A DNA stretch of 64,000 nt from Paenibacillus tyrphae (GCF_027925525.1 NZ_BSDJ01000007.1:1-64000); one strand, 5' to 3'. Positions 26,995 through 36,450 are shown, counted from the stretch's first letter. The notes: a model not told the origin generated them from the sequence alone. Translations and numbers: made by a program.

Positions 26995-27048
26995 TCCACA
27001 ATATCTTAACGTACAATTAACCTTTGGATAACAACCCAGCTTTATAAT
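26995..27048 (+). promoter_or_regulatory. Pho-box promoter of the ugp operon
   Basis: Four hexamers at exact 11-base intervals read TCCACA (26995), TTAACG (27006), TTAACC (27017) and ATAACA (27028). This matches the Bacillus PhoP box of TTAACA-like repeats with 5-base gaps. A perfect TATAAT follows at 27043-27048, the spacing usual for PhoP-activated promoters. Confidence 0.72.
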
Positions 27049-27085
27049 TAGCTCGTTCAGACCAGTCCCTGAAAGGAGCGTCCGC

Positions 27086-28054
27086 ATGACCTTGCTCGAC
27101 CGTAACGCAGCGGTTCGTCCGGCCCCGAATTCAGCCAAGAGGCAAACTGCGGCAGCCGCCGGCCGGCGAAGCCTGCGCGTGATCCAGTGGAAAGAAGCGT
27201 CACTTGCCTATGCTTTCCTGCTGCCTTCCCTTTTGCTGTTCGGCATCTTTCTGTTCTATCCTCTTTTGAAGTCGGTTTACCTCAGCCTGCATTTGACCGA
27301 CCCCCGGGGACGCATCGCCGCTTTTGCCGGCCTCGACAACTTCACCGAGCTGCTGACCTCCGATAAATTTTATGAAAGCTTGAAAGTCACCCTGTCCTTC
27401 ACGGTTCTCACCGTCCCTGTCGGCATTGCCCTTGCGCTGCTGCTCGCTGCGCTGTCCCAAGGCAAGCTTCGGGGGATGAAATCATTCCAATTCGTGTTCT
27501 CGCTGCCTGTCGCCATTTCCGTCGGCACCGGCTCGGTCATCTGGATGATGCTGTATCACCCAACGCTAGGCACGCTCAATTATTTCTTGACGCTGCTCGG
27601 CGTGGAACCGGTCCGTTGGTTGACCGATCCGGCTTGGGCGCTCGTCTCCGTCTCCATCATGACGATTTGGATGAATCTCGGCTTCAACTATATCGTCCTG
27701 CTTAGCGGCTTGCAGAGCGTGCCCGAGGAAATTTACGACAGCGCCAAAATCGACGGCTCCGGACCGCTGCGTACCTTTTTCCAGCTGACGGTGCCGCTCG
27801 TATCTCCCACGCTCTTTTTCGTCGGGATCGTCTCGGTCATTCATGCGTTCCAATCGTTCGGACAAATTCACATTCTCACCAAGGGCGGCCCAATGAACAG
27901 CACCGACGTCATCGTCTTTAATATTTATCAAGATGCGTTCGTGAACTTCCGGTTCGGCATCGGCAGCGCGCAGGCGCTGATCCTGTTCGCCATCGTACTG
28001 ATTCTGACCCTCCTCCAGTACCGTTTTCTGGAAAGGAAGGTGCATTACCAATGA
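27086..28054 (+). CDS. ugpA: Glycerol-phosphate-type ABC transporter permease UgpA
   Basis: This is a 322-residue permease of the MalF/UgpA type with six transmembrane helices after a basic N terminus. It carries the coupling-helix motif EEIYDSAKIDGSGPLRTFFQLTVP near residues 212-233, which contacts the ATPase. With UgpE it forms the channel for the substrate carried by UgpB. AAAGGAG precedes the ATG. It is the first gene of a three-gene operon behind the Pho box. No ATPase gene is present, so a shared one is probably used. Confidence 0.85.
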   Translation: MTLLDRNAAVRPAPNSAKRQTAAAAGRRSLRVIQWKEASLAYAFLLPSLLLFGIFLFYPLLKSVYLSLHLTDPRGRIAAFAGLDNFTELLTSDKFYESLKVTLSFTVLTVPVGIALALLLAALSQGKLRGMKSFQFVFSLPVAISVGTGSVIWMMLYHPTLGTLNYFLTLLGVEPVRWLTDPAWALVSVSIMTIWMNLGFNYIVLLSGLQSVPEEIYDSAKIDGSGPLRTFFQLTVPLVSPTLFFVGIVSVIHAFQSFGQIHILTKGGPMNSTDVIVFNIYQDAFVNFRFGIGSAQALILFAIVLILTLLQYRFLERKVHYQ

Positions 28055-28872
28055 GTTCGCGCTTGCAAAATACGTTCGTGTACACCGTGCTCATCGTCGC
28101 TGCGGTGCTGACATTGTATCCGATCCTATATACCGTCGCAGCCTCGTTCATGACGAACGCGGAATCGGCTTCGTATCCGCCGAAGCTGCTGCCAAGCAGC
28201 CTGCACTGGGAGAACTATATTCAAGTGCTCAAGCAAATTCCGGTCGGCCAATTTATCGCCAACAGCTTCCTTGTCTCGGGCACGATCATGCTGGGGCAGC
28301 TCGTGACGGCAAGTCTGGCCGCCTATGCGTTCGCATATATGAGATTTCCGGGTAAAAGCTTCCTGTTTGCGCTGTTTCTGTCCACCATGATGATTCCATG
28401 GGAAGTGACGATCATTCCCAATTATTTGACCGTCAAAAGCTGGGGCTGGCTCGACAGCTACCAGGGACTGATCGTGCCTTTTCTGGCAACCGCCTTCGGC
28501 ACGTTTCTGCTGCGCCAGTTTTTCCTGCAGCTCCCGCGCGAATTGTTCGAGGCCGCCAAAATCGACGGCTGCGGCCATCTGCGCAGCTTTGCCCGGCTCG
28601 TGCTGCCGCTGGCCAAGCCCGCGCTCGCCACGCTCGGCGTATATTCGTTCCTGAGCAACTGGAACATGTACTTGTGGCCGCTGCTCGTCACGAACGGGCA
28701 ATCGATGCGCACGGTCCAGATCGGCATCAGCATGCTGCAATTCGAAGAGCTGACCTATTGGAACGTCGTGCTGGCGGGTGTCGTGACGGCGCTGCTGCCG
28801 TCGCTTGTTTTGCTGCTGCTCGGTCTGAAGCAGCTCGTCCGCGGGATGACGGCCGGAGCGATCAAAGGGTAA
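28051..28872 (+). CDS. ugpE: Glycerol-phosphate-type ABC transporter permease UgpE
   Basis: This is a 273-residue MalG/UgpE-type permease with six predicted membrane helices and the coupling motif RELFEAAKIDGCGHLRSFARLVLPL (about residues 162-186). Its ATG overlaps the ugpA stop by four bases, so the two are translationally coupled. It should form a heterodimeric channel with UgpA. Confidence 0.86.
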   Translation: MSSRLQNTFVYTVLIVAAVLTLYPILYTVAASFMTNAESASYPPKLLPSSLHWENYIQVLKQIPVGQFIANSFLVSGTIMLGQLVTASLAAYAFAYMRFPGKSFLFALFLSTMMIPWEVTIIPNYLTVKSWGWLDSYQGLIVPFLATAFGTFLLRQFFLQLPRELFEAAKIDGCGHLRSFARLVLPLAKPALATLGVYSFLSNWNMYLWPLLVTNGQSMRTVQIGISMLQFEELTYWNVVLAGVVTALLPSLVLLLLGLKQLVRGMTAGAIKG

Positions 28873-28985
28873 GACATAGCGCGAGGACCGGCTCTTGGCT
28901 CGCTCCGCATGACGGAGTCGACGAGTTTCCAAACGCCTCCTCGCTCTATATATAAATAACAAATTAAAGGGAGAGATCAACCGAA

Positions 28986-30362
28986 ATGAAGCACCTGAAC
29001 AAAAAAAGCATGCTGCTTCTGCTGCTTGCTTTCGTCATGATGTTTATGGCGGCATGCGGAAACGGCAACGCCGGCGACAAGCCTGCAGCCGGGGGCGCCG
29101 AGAATAAGGAAGCGCCAAAAGCCGGGGAGCCGGTCAAGGTCGTCTGGTGGCACTCGATGAGCGGCGAGCTGGGCAAAGCGGTGGACAAACTGGTCGCCGA
29201 TTTCAATGCCTCCCAGAAAAACGTCGTTGTCGAAGCCGTATTCCAAGGCACCTACGACGAAAGCTTGAACAAAATGAAAGCGTCCATGGATTCCAAAAGC
29301 GGTCCGGCGCTCATTCAGGTGTACGAAATCGGCAGCCGCTTCATGATTGACTCCAAAGCGATCACGCCGATGCAAAAATTTATCGACGCTGACAAATACG
29401 ATGTCTCCCAGCTTGAAGAAAATATTTTGAACTACTATACGGTGGACGGCAAGCTGAATTCGATGCCGTTCAACACGTCCAACCCGATTCTGTATTACAA
29501 CAAAGATGCGTTCAAAGCCGCCGGTCTCGATCCGGAAAAGCCGCCCGTCACCTACGAGGAAGTCGCCGAAGCAGCCAAAAAGCTGTCTAAAGACGGCAAA
29601 GCCGGTGCTTCCTTCGCCATCTACGGCTGGTTCATGGAGCAGTTCTTCGCAAACCAAGGCGCCGAGCTGCTGAACAACGGCAACGGCCGCACCAGCCCGG
29701 CAACGGAATCTTTGCTTGGCAGCGATGCCGGCGTCAACACGATGACTTGGTGGAAGCAAATGATCGACGACAAAACGATGCTGAACCTCGGCCGCAAAAC
29801 CGACGATACGAAAAAAGCGTTCGCCGCCGGCCAAATCGCGATGACACTCGATACGACCGCTTCCTTGCGCGGGATTGTCAGCGCAGCGGAAGGCAAGTTC
29901 CAGGTCGGCACGGCCTTCCTGCCGAAGCCGAAGGACGCGAAGGATGGCGGCGTCATCGTCGGCGGCGCGAGCTTGTACATCCTGAACAACCGTTCCGAAG
30001 CGGAGCAGAAGGGCGCCTGGGAGTTCATCAAATTCCTCACCGATCCGAAGCAGCAAGCTTATTGGCACGTGAATACGGGATACTTCCCGATCACGAAAAA
30101 AGCGTATGACGAGCAGCTCGTCAAGGATAATCTGACCAAGTATCCGCAGTTTAAAACAGCAGTCGACCAGTTGCACCAAACGAAAGCGAACAAAGCGACA
30201 CAGGGCGCAGTTATGGGCGTGTTCCCGGAAGCCCGCCAGCTGACCGAAGGCGCGATCGAAGAAGTGCTGAACGGCAAAAAGTCTCCGAAAGAAGCGCTGG
30301 ACGGCGCAGCTAAAGAAATATCGTCGAAGCTTGCACAGTACAACAAGACGGTAGCGAAATAA
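28986..30362 (+). CDS. ugpB: Glycerol-3-phosphate/glycerophosphodiester-binding lipoprotein UgpB
   Basis: The 458-residue lipoprotein has a signal peptide ending in a lipobox-like FMAAC (Cys at about residue 24). The mature protein matches UgpB closely from memory of the E. coli protein: WWHSMSGELGKAVD, LIQVYEIGSRFMIDSKAI, MPFNTSNPILYYNKDAF, GGASLYIL and WHVNTGYFPITKKAYD. It should capture glycerol 3-phosphate or its diesters outside the cell. AAAGGGAGAG lies upstream. A strong terminator follows. The Pho box supports a phosphate-scavenging role. Confidence 0.86.
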   Translation: MKHLNKKSMLLLLLAFVMMFMAACGNGNAGDKPAAGGAENKEAPKAGEPVKVVWWHSMSGELGKAVDKLVADFNASQKNVVVEAVFQGTYDESLNKMKASMDSKSGPALIQVYEIGSRFMIDSKAITPMQKFIDADKYDVSQLEENILNYYTVDGKLNSMPFNTSNPILYYNKDAFKAAGLDPEKPPVTYEEVAEAAKKLSKDGKAGASFAIYGWFMEQFFANQGAELLNNGNGRTSPATESLLGSDAGVNTMTWWKQMIDDKTMLNLGRKTDDTKKAFAAGQIAMTLDTTASLRGIVSAAEGKFQVGTAFLPKPKDAKDGGVIVGGASLYILNNRSEAEQKGAWEFIKFLTDPKQQAYWHVNTGYFPITKKAYDEQLVKDNLTKYPQFKTAVDQLHQTKANKATQGAVMGVFPEARQLTEGAIEEVLNGKKSPKEALDGAAKEISSKLAQYNKTVAK

Positions 30363-30374
30363 CGTTTCACCCGG

Positions 30375-30418
30375 CCGACGGTCTCCCTCTAAAGGGAAGA
30401 CCGTCGGTCTTTTTTTGA
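30375..30418 (+). terminator. ugp operon terminator
   Basis: CCGACGGTCT and AGACCGTCGG form a stem with an extra CCCT/AGGG inner pairing, followed by TCTTTTTTT. Confidence 0.92.
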
Positions 30419-30432
30419 ATTCGAATTCTAAA

Positions 30433-30465
30433 AATATTGAATTTAAAATTTCAATATTATAGAAT
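30433..30465 (+). promoter_or_regulatory. Promoter with palindromic operator for the ArsR-type regulator gene
   Basis: TTGAAT (30437-30442) and TAGAAT (30460-30465) are 17 bases apart. A perfect inverted repeat, AATATTGAA and TTCAATATT with 8 bases between, spans 30433-30458 and covers the spacer. The TTGAA...TTCAA core is typical of ArsR-family operators, so autoregulation is likely. Confidence 0.65.
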
Positions 30466-30500
30466 ACACTAGAATCATTTAATTCGCAGAGGTGATTGGG

Positions 30501-31550
30501 TTGGACATCATTCAAGCCACGGGACGGAAGCGGGAGACGTATCAAGTGCAGCTCGAATATTCGCTGCTGTGGGAATGCGCGATGGGGATTGCTGCCGTAA
30601 CGAACACGCCGCTTCTCCATACGTTGGAGAAGCCGACGGAAGATTGGAAACGACTCAAATCCTCGTTATCCAAAGAGCTGCTGGGGCACTTGGCTTTTGT
30701 AGAAAAGCACAATACTTGGAAAGCTTTGCTTCAGTTGCTCCATCAGCAAGCTTTCGCTTTCCTGCCCGATTTTCTGGCTTATATCGAGCGTTTGGCCCCG
30801 GAGGAGCTGAAAAGCATCTGTCTTCCCTATCTGGGAAAAGACCACCAGAACTCGCGCAAGCAAGCGGCTTCCGGCGATAGAAAGGCCATGCAAAAGCTGC
30901 AGGAACTCGCAAACGGGAACCCGTTTTTCCCGGCCTATATCGATTTTATCTGCACAACCGATCCGGCAGAGCTGAAACGTCATCTCGTGGAAGTAATGTC
31001 AGGCTGGTACGAGGCGGTTATCGAGCCGGAAGCGGAGCAGCTCCTTGCCGTTTTGACCAGAGACGGCGAAGCCAAGCGCAGCATGCAGCAAAGGACGACC
31101 CCGGAAGAGCTAGTCGAATGGGCCACGGGCGGGGTCGCGTATTCGCCGGAGCCGAGCGTTCACCGGGTGCTTCTTATCCCGCAAATCGTTTACCGGCCAT
31201 GGAACATCGAAGCGGATATCGAAGGGACGAAGGTATTTCATTATCCCGTTGCCAGCGAAAGCATCCATCCTGCCGATAAATACATGCCCGACGCCTCGCT
31301 CGTTCTTAAGCATAAGGCGCTCGGCGACGAAATCCGGCTTCGCATCGTCAAGCTGCTGTCCGAAGAGGACCGGAGCCTGCAAGATTTGACGGATCGGCTG
31401 AATATCGGAAAATCGACGATTCATCATCATTTGAAGCTGCTCCGCGCCGCAAGGCTGGTCGACATCCGCGATGCCAAGTACCGCATCAAGACGAAAGCCA
31501 TCGATACGCTGGCCCAAGAGCTGGCCGATTATTTACGACAAGACGAATAA
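30501..31550 (+). CDS. ArsR-type winged-helix transcriptional regulator, large form
   Basis: The 349-residue protein has a long helical N-terminal region (about 1-255) of unknown function. A C-terminal ArsR-type winged helix follows (about 265-345) with KALGDEIRLRIVKLLSEEDRSLQDLTDRLNIGKSTIHHHLKLL. No obvious metal-binding cysteine motif is seen, so the signal may be an organic compound. The TTG at 30501 is best placed behind AGAGGTG. An in-frame GTG at 30492 overlaps that site. It is followed after 13 bases by an MFS exporter, suggesting a repressor-exporter pair. Confidence 0.8.
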   Translation: MDIIQATGRKRETYQVQLEYSLLWECAMGIAAVTNTPLLHTLEKPTEDWKRLKSSLSKELLGHLAFVEKHNTWKALLQLLHQQAFAFLPDFLAYIERLAPEELKSICLPYLGKDHQNSRKQAASGDRKAMQKLQELANGNPFFPAYIDFICTTDPAELKRHLVEVMSGWYEAVIEPEAEQLLAVLTRDGEAKRSMQQRTTPEELVEWATGGVAYSPEPSVHRVLLIPQIVYRPWNIEADIEGTKVFHYPVASESIHPADKYMPDASLVLKHKALGDEIRLRIVKLLSEEDRSLQDLTDRLNIGKSTIHHHLKLLRAARLVDIRDAKYRIKTKAIDTLAQELADYLRQDE

Positions 31551-31563
31551 AGGTGGGCGGAAC

Positions 31564-32811
31564 ATGGAAGCATCGGCTGCCGGACGAAGCCACGATCCTT
31601 CGCTGCCGGAATTCAAAAGAAATTACCCGGTCTTCCGCTTCGTAGGAAGCAGCTTTATTTCCTACTGCGGAGATCAAATTCAGCTTATCGCGATTCCCCT
31701 GCTCGTTCTGGCGATTACGGGCTCGCCGGTCAGCATGGGAATCGTTACGGCGCTCGAACGCCTGCCAGTGCTGTTACAGCCCTTGACCGGCATCTGGTCC
31801 GACCGGTTGAACCGTAAAACGCTGATGCTGCTCTGCGATCTCGGCAGAGGCGTCATTACGGGGCTGCTAGGCCTTCTGTTTATCATGGATTCGCTGGAAA
31901 TGTGGCACGTATACATCGGCGCCTTGACCGCCGGCGTGCTCGGTCAAATCTATACGACGGCGCAAATCGCCTCCGTGCCGAATCTCGTCCGAAAAAGCGA
32001 TCTTCAGACGGTGAATTCGGTCAATTCGGGCTTTGCGAACTTGGCCGTTCTTGCAGCGCCCGGTCTCGGAGGAATGGTCATCGGCTTGTACAATCCCGGA
32101 TATGCAGTGCTCGTCAACAGCGCCACTTTTATCATCTCGTTTCTGACAGTTCTCAGCCTTCCCATCCGGAAGTCGGCTGCGGATACCCAGAAGGCAAACG
32201 GCATGTATGCAGATTTAAAAGAAGGCTTTCAGTTTGTCGTGCGGACGAAGCCGATTTTATTTACGAACCTGGCGATGCTCGTATCCGTCTTCGGAACGAC
32301 CCTGTTCCTGACGATGATGGTATTTCATCTTAAAGAAACGATTCAGCTGCCTGTCGGGCGCATCGGCTGGCTCTTGTCTGCGGGAGGACTGGGAGCGGTC
32401 GGGGGAGCGCTGGTGACGGCCGTGCTGCGAAAACGATTCTCTTACCGGACCATTTTATTCGCCGCTTCCTGTTTGGGCGGGTTGTCGGTCGTCGTCTTCA
32501 GCCAGTCGCAGACTTACGCTGTGCTGCTGCTGTCGAATGCAGTCGGGACGATCGCCGCGTCCGCCATGAATCCGTGCATCGTGACAATCCGGCAAACGTT
32601 GACACCCGACCGGCTGTTAGGACGCGTTCAGGCGACGAGCCGGTTTATGACGTGGACGCTGATGCCGGTCGCGGCTTTTTTAGCCGGCGTGCTGGCCGAA
32701 CGGCTCGGGACGCAGGGGACCATTTTGCTGGGCGGCTTGCTTTCTACGGCCGGTTCGCTGCTGTATCTGCACCCTTCGCTACAAGATAAACAAAAGACCT
32801 CCGCCCGATGA
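31564..32811 (+). CDS. MFS efflux transporter
   Basis: The 415-residue membrane protein has about twelve helices and the MFS loop 2-3 motif (GIWSDRLNRKTLML, about residues 74-87). The overall pattern matches EntS/macrolide-efflux type drug exporters (MFS_3). AAAGGTGG precedes the ATG at 31564. Coming straight after the ArsR-type gene, it is probably the target of that regulator. Substrate unknown. It converges on the chitinase gene. Confidence 0.83.
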   Translation: MEASAAGRSHDPSLPEFKRNYPVFRFVGSSFISYCGDQIQLIAIPLLVLAITGSPVSMGIVTALERLPVLLQPLTGIWSDRLNRKTLMLLCDLGRGVITGLLGLLFIMDSLEMWHVYIGALTAGVLGQIYTTAQIASVPNLVRKSDLQTVNSVNSGFANLAVLAAPGLGGMVIGLYNPGYAVLVNSATFIISFLTVLSLPIRKSAADTQKANGMYADLKEGFQFVVRTKPILFTNLAMLVSVFGTTLFLTMMVFHLKETIQLPVGRIGWLLSAGGLGAVGGALVTAVLRKRFSYRTILFAASCLGGLSVVVFSQSQTYAVLLLSNAVGTIAASAMNPCIVTIRQTLTPDRLLGRVQATSRFMTWTLMPVAAFLAGVLAERLGTQGTILLGGLLSTAGSLLYLHPSLQDKQKTSAR

Positions 32812-32876
32812 AGGCGAAGGCCGGAAATCATTAGTGCGGCATGAAGCGTGTGCGGTGCTCTTGTTGTCGGGGTGTT

Positions 32877-35186
32877 TTACGGATTCAGACCGTTTTTCAC
32901 GATCGTTTGCAGCGTTTTGTTGCGGTCCTGCGTCACTTCCCACGTCATGGCGCCGGCAAGTCCTTTGGACTTGATGTAATCGACCTTGTGCTGAATCGAT
33001 TCAGCGTCGTCGTACGAGATGAAGATGCCGCCGTTCGGCTGATACAGGAACGGTGTTTTGGTTACGTTGTTCCAGTAGCGCGTATAGCCGTTTTTGTTGA
33101 TGTAGTTGGCTTCCAGATCGTAGAAGTCGAACGATCCGTTCTCCCACGTTCCTTTCTGGGAAACGCCGGAGCATTGTTGATACTGGCCGTTATTCGCCGA
33201 GGCGCAGCCCTGCCAGCCTTTGCCGTAGTACGGGATACCGAGCACCAGCTTGGAAGCCGGCACGCCGGCGTTCAGATGATTCGCGACCGCCTTGTCGACG
33301 TTGAAGTTGACCGGATCTTCGCTGTTATCCGCCGGGTCGAAATACAGCGGAGCGTTGTGCCCGGACTTGGATTCCCAGCCGCCGTGGAAATCGTACGTCA
33401 TGATGTTGATCCAATCGAGCGTTTGCGCGATCTTGGACAGCTCCGTGTTGTTCACGTAATTCGGGCCTGCCCCGGAAGCAATCGTAAGCAAGTACTGCTT
33501 GCCGTCGGCCGCACCGGCGGCGTTCAGCTCGCTTCTGACCGCCTGCAGCAGCAGCGTGAAGTTTTGCTTATCTTCCGGACGTTTGCTGTTGCCTGCCAGG
33601 CCGCCGCTGACCGGATACTCCCAGTCGAGATCGACGCCGTCAAACTGATATTTGCGGATGAAGTCAACTGCCGATTTGGCAAAATTAGACCGTGTCGCCG
33701 GATCGGCCGCCACGTCCGAGAACCGGTTGGACCAGCTCCAGCCGCCGACGGAAATGAGCGTCTTCAGGTTCGGATTCGCCTTCTTCAGCTTGATCAATTG
33801 ATTGAAGCTGCCCTTGAGCGGCTGATCCCATGTATCTCCCGGATACGACATGCCGGTATCGGCCCAAGTATCGCCCTGAACGATGGATCCGTTCGGTACG
33901 TTGATATTGCCCTTCTCATCGGCGCAAGCCCAGGTTTGCGGGTTCGGTCCGGTCGGATCCGGATTGCCGTGTTTGCCGTTCCAGCAAATGTCCGCAAATG
34001 CATAGTTGATATGAGTGACCTTCGAAGCGTCGATTTCCGGTACTTTGAAGTTTCGACCATAGACCGCCCAAGCCGGGTAATACGTGACGATTTTCTTGCC
34101 GCCACCGCCGCCGTTGCCGGATGTCGTAACCGTAACGGCATTGCTCGCAGCAGATACGTTGCCGGCAGCGTCTTTGGCTTTCACCGTAAACGTATACGAC
34201 GTCGAAGCCGTCAAACCGGTTACGGTGTACGAGGTCGTGGCAACGCTTCCAACAAGCGTGCTGCCTTGGTACACGTCGTAGCCCGTTACGCCTACATTGT
34301 CGGTCGATGCCGTCCAGGTTAACGTCACGCTGCTCGACGTTACGTTGGAAGCGCTAACACCTGTTGGCGCCGTAGGCGGGGTTGTGTCGTTCGACGTCCC
34401 GTTCGTCTTAACGGATACGGCATTGCTCGCAGCGGATACGTTGCCGGCAGCGTCCTTCGCTTTTACCGTAAACGTATACGAGGTGGACGGCGTCAGGCCG
34501 CTCACGGTATACGAAGTCGTGGCAACGCTTCCAACAAGCGTGCTGCCTTGGTACACGTCGTAGCCCGTTACGCCGACGTTATCGGTCGATGCCGTCCAAG
34601 TTAACGTCACGCTGCTCGACGTTACGTTGGAAGCGCTAACACCTGTTGGCGCCGTAGGAGGAGTTGTGTCGGTAGGAGCCCCGTCCGTCGTGACGGTGAC
34701 GGCATTGCTGGCGGCCGATACGTTGCCGGCGGCGTCCTTCGCTTTTACCGTAAACGTGTACGAAGTCGACGGCGTCAGGCCGTTCACGGTATACGAAGTC
34801 GTGGCAGCGCTTCCAACAAGCGTACCGCCTTGGTACACGTCATAGCCCGTTACGCCGACGTTATCGGTCGATGCGCCCCAGGATAAGCTGACGGTGGTCG
34901 ATGTTTTGCCGCCAACGCTCAAATTGGCCGGTGCGGTAGGAGGCTGGGTATCCGTCCCGCCGCCGCTATGCTGCTTCCACAGGGCGGGAACGTTCGGCGG
35001 TTCCCATCCAACAAGCGAGGTGTGGGGTTGAATACATTGGTAATCCGAGCCTCCGTAGGAGACGATGTCACCGGCTTTGTACGAGGTATTCGGCGCCCAA
35101 GCCGCAGCGGCGAAGGCAGCCGCCGGCAGCAGCGAGGCGAGCAGCACGACGACCAGCAGCAGCGCCCAAGCTTTTCGTTTCATCAT
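32877..35186 (-). CDS. Secreted multidomain family 18 chitinase
   Basis: The 769-residue protein has a signal peptide (about residues 1-28) and a carbohydrate-binding module of the CBM5/12 type with WAPNTSYKAGDIVSYGGSDYQC (about 29-72). Three fibronectin type III domains follow (about 84-360), then a family 18 catalytic barrel (about 370-768) with the full catalytic motif FDGVDLDWEYP. It should hydrolyse chitin outside the cell. The Fn3 units repeat at 282 bases with near-identical DNA. AAGGAGC lies 11 bases before the first of two ATGs. The 300 bases upstream show no clear regulatory site. Confidence 0.93.
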   Translation of the reverse strand: MMKRKAWALLLVVVLLASLLPAAAFAAAAWAPNTSYKAGDIVSYGGSDYQCIQPHTSLVGWEPPNVPALWKQHSGGGTDTQPPTAPANLSVGGKTSTTVSLSWGASTDNVGVTGYDVYQGGTLVGSAATTSYTVNGLTPSTSYTFTVKAKDAAGNVSAASNAVTVTTDGAPTDTTPPTAPTGVSASNVTSSSVTLTWTASTDNVGVTGYDVYQGSTLVGSVATTSYTVSGLTPSTSYTFTVKAKDAAGNVSAASNAVSVKTNGTSNDTTPPTAPTGVSASNVTSSSVTLTWTASTDNVGVTGYDVYQGSTLVGSVATTSYTVTGLTASTSYTFTVKAKDAAGNVSAASNAVTVTTSGNGGGGGKKIVTYYPAWAVYGRNFKVPEIDASKVTHINYAFADICWNGKHGNPDPTGPNPQTWACADEKGNINVPNGSIVQGDTWADTGMSYPGDTWDQPLKGSFNQLIKLKKANPNLKTLISVGGWSWSNRFSDVAADPATRSNFAKSAVDFIRKYQFDGVDLDWEYPVSGGLAGNSKRPEDKQNFTLLLQAVRSELNAAGAADGKQYLLTIASGAGPNYVNNTELSKIAQTLDWINIMTYDFHGGWESKSGHNAPLYFDPADNSEDPVNFNVDKAVANHLNAGVPASKLVLGIPYYGKGWQGCASANNGQYQQCSGVSQKGTWENGSFDFYDLEANYINKNGYTRYWNNVTKTPFLYQPNGGIFISYDDAESIQHKVDYIKSKGLAGAMTWEVTQDRNKTLQTIVKNGLNP
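34100..34950 (-). repeat. Three near-identical fibronectin III coding repeats
   Basis: A segment beginning GTGGCAACGCTTCC on the plus strand recurs at 34237, 34519 and (one base changed) 34801, a period of 282 bases or 94 codons. Long stretches of the first two units are almost identical in DNA, which suggests recent duplication or gene conversion within the chitinase gene. Confidence 0.85.
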
Positions 35187-35429
35187 TAACTACAACAGCT
35201 CCTTTGTTTACGTTTTACTTTCCGGCATACAGTCCTTGACCATCGGGCTGACATCATCGTCGGTTATCGGCAGGTATCCCTCCTCTCATCATTCTAGCTT
35301 CCATTATCAGGGATCGCTCCCACGTTGTAACGGATAATTTCCTCCAGAAAGAGGGGTAAATTTCTATAAGATCCCTGTGAATACCCGGATAACCGGCAGA
35401 GCCCTCCTTATCCTATAGGCACAATCAAC

Positions 35430-35471
35430 AAAAAAGCTTGGATACGCCCGCCAAACGGAGCATACCCAAGC
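35430..35471 (-). terminator. Terminator of the esterase gene
   Basis: GCTTGG and CCAAGC pair, extended by GTATGC/GCGTAT with wobble pairs, followed by TTTTTTG on the minus strand. Confidence 0.8.
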
Positions 35472-35488
35472 CTATAAGCCAATCCTTT

Positions 35489-36280
35489 TTAGTTGCTCGC
35501 CAGACCATTTTCCAGCGGCAGCCAATTCAGCACGCTTTGAATTTTACGGTCCCAATAGCCCCAATCATGCGCCCCGGGCTCTTCCTCGTAAGTAAGCTCT
35601 AGCCCGAGCTCCCGGCAATGATCGCGGAAACGGACATTGTCCTCGTACAAGAAATCTTCCGTGCCGCAGCATTGATACAGCTTCGGCTGCTCCGCATCCG
35701 AACGCGCCAATCCGGACGCCAGCCCAAACAAATCGTTATCGCTGCCGCGCAGACTGTCCGCCGACCCAAATATCGCCGCCGCTTCCTCCCGGGACAGCCG
35801 TTCCCGCGCCATCGCTTCGATATCCGTTACGCCGGACAAGCTGGCGGCCGCCCCGAACCGCTCGGGATGACGGAGCGCCAGCTTCAGCGCGCCGTATCCG
35901 CCCATCGACAGGCCGGCTACAAAGGTGCGTTCTCTCTCCTCTGCCAGCGGGAAGAAAGACCTCGCAAGCGCGGGCAGCTCTTCGCTGACGAACGTCCAGT
36001 ACTTCGGGCCGCTCGCCATGTCCGCGTAAAAGCTGCGATGCACAGCCGGCATGACCACCGCAAGTCCGAGCGGGGCCGCGTAGCGTTCGATCGATGTCCG
36101 GCGCAGCCAGATCGTATGATCGTCCGAGAGGCCGTGCAGCAAAAACAGCACCGGGTGCTTGCCTCCCGTACTGCGGTTGTTCAAGCCGATTTGACCCACC
36201 GTCGTCTGGGGCAATAAAACGTACATCGACGTGGACAGGCCCAGCGATTCGGAGAAAAAGTGACAATCGATAAAAGCCAT
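35489..36280 (-). CDS. Esterase of the EstA / S-formylglutathione hydrolase-like family
   Basis: This is a 263-residue alpha/beta hydrolase. The nucleophile elbow is [11 protein letters not shown] (Ser at about residue 125), the acid is probably in CGTEDF, and the catalytic histidine is in [26 protein letters not shown] supplies the oxyanion region. Relatives hydrolyse short-chain acyl esters such as tributyrin. No signal peptide is seen. GGGAGG precedes the ATG. It is a single-gene unit with its own terminator. Confidence 0.85.
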   Translation of the reverse strand: MAFIDCHFFSESLGLSTSMYVLLPQTTVGQIGLNNRSTGGKHPVLFLLHGLSDDHTIWLRRTSIERYAAPLGLAVVMPAVHRSFYADMASGPKYWTFVSEELPALARSFFPLAEERERTFVAGLSMGGYGALKLALRHPERFGAAASLSGVTDIEAMARERLSREEAAAIFGSADSLRGSDNDLFGLASGLARSDAEQPKLYQCCGTEDFLYEDNVRFRDHCRELGLELTYEEEPGAHDWGYWDRKIQSVLNWLPLENGLASN

Positions 36281-36410
36281 GCAAAGTTACCTCCCGTTGT
36301 ATCGAATCGTATCCCGTAATTTCCCAAACCCAGTATACCGCTTCGGGCAAAACTGTGCCAACGAAAACCTGCTATGGAAGCAACGGAAGCGGGAAAAGCG
36401 TCTGCACGCA

Positions 36411-36440
36411 AAAAAAGCCCGGCTCATCCGAGCCCGGCAT
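36411..36440 (-). terminator. Terminator, imperfect
   Basis: GGCTC and GAGCC form a short GC-rich hairpin with flanking G/C-rich sequence, followed on the minus strand by TTTTTTT. It closes the small gene at 36451-36720. Confidence 0.6.
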
Positions 36441-36450
36441 CCGATTCGAT

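Noticed and set aside
28977-30620. 547-codon open frame opposite ugpB
   Set aside because: It is a shadow frame caused by codon bias. The plus-strand frame is a clear UgpB with signal peptide and motifs.
32841-34322. Long plus-strand open frame over the chitinase gene
   Set aside because: It is a shadow of the chitinase coding strand, with no ribosome site and no domain.
34100-34950. CRISPR-like regularly spaced repeat
   Set aside because: The 282-base period is in frame and codes for fibronectin III domains.
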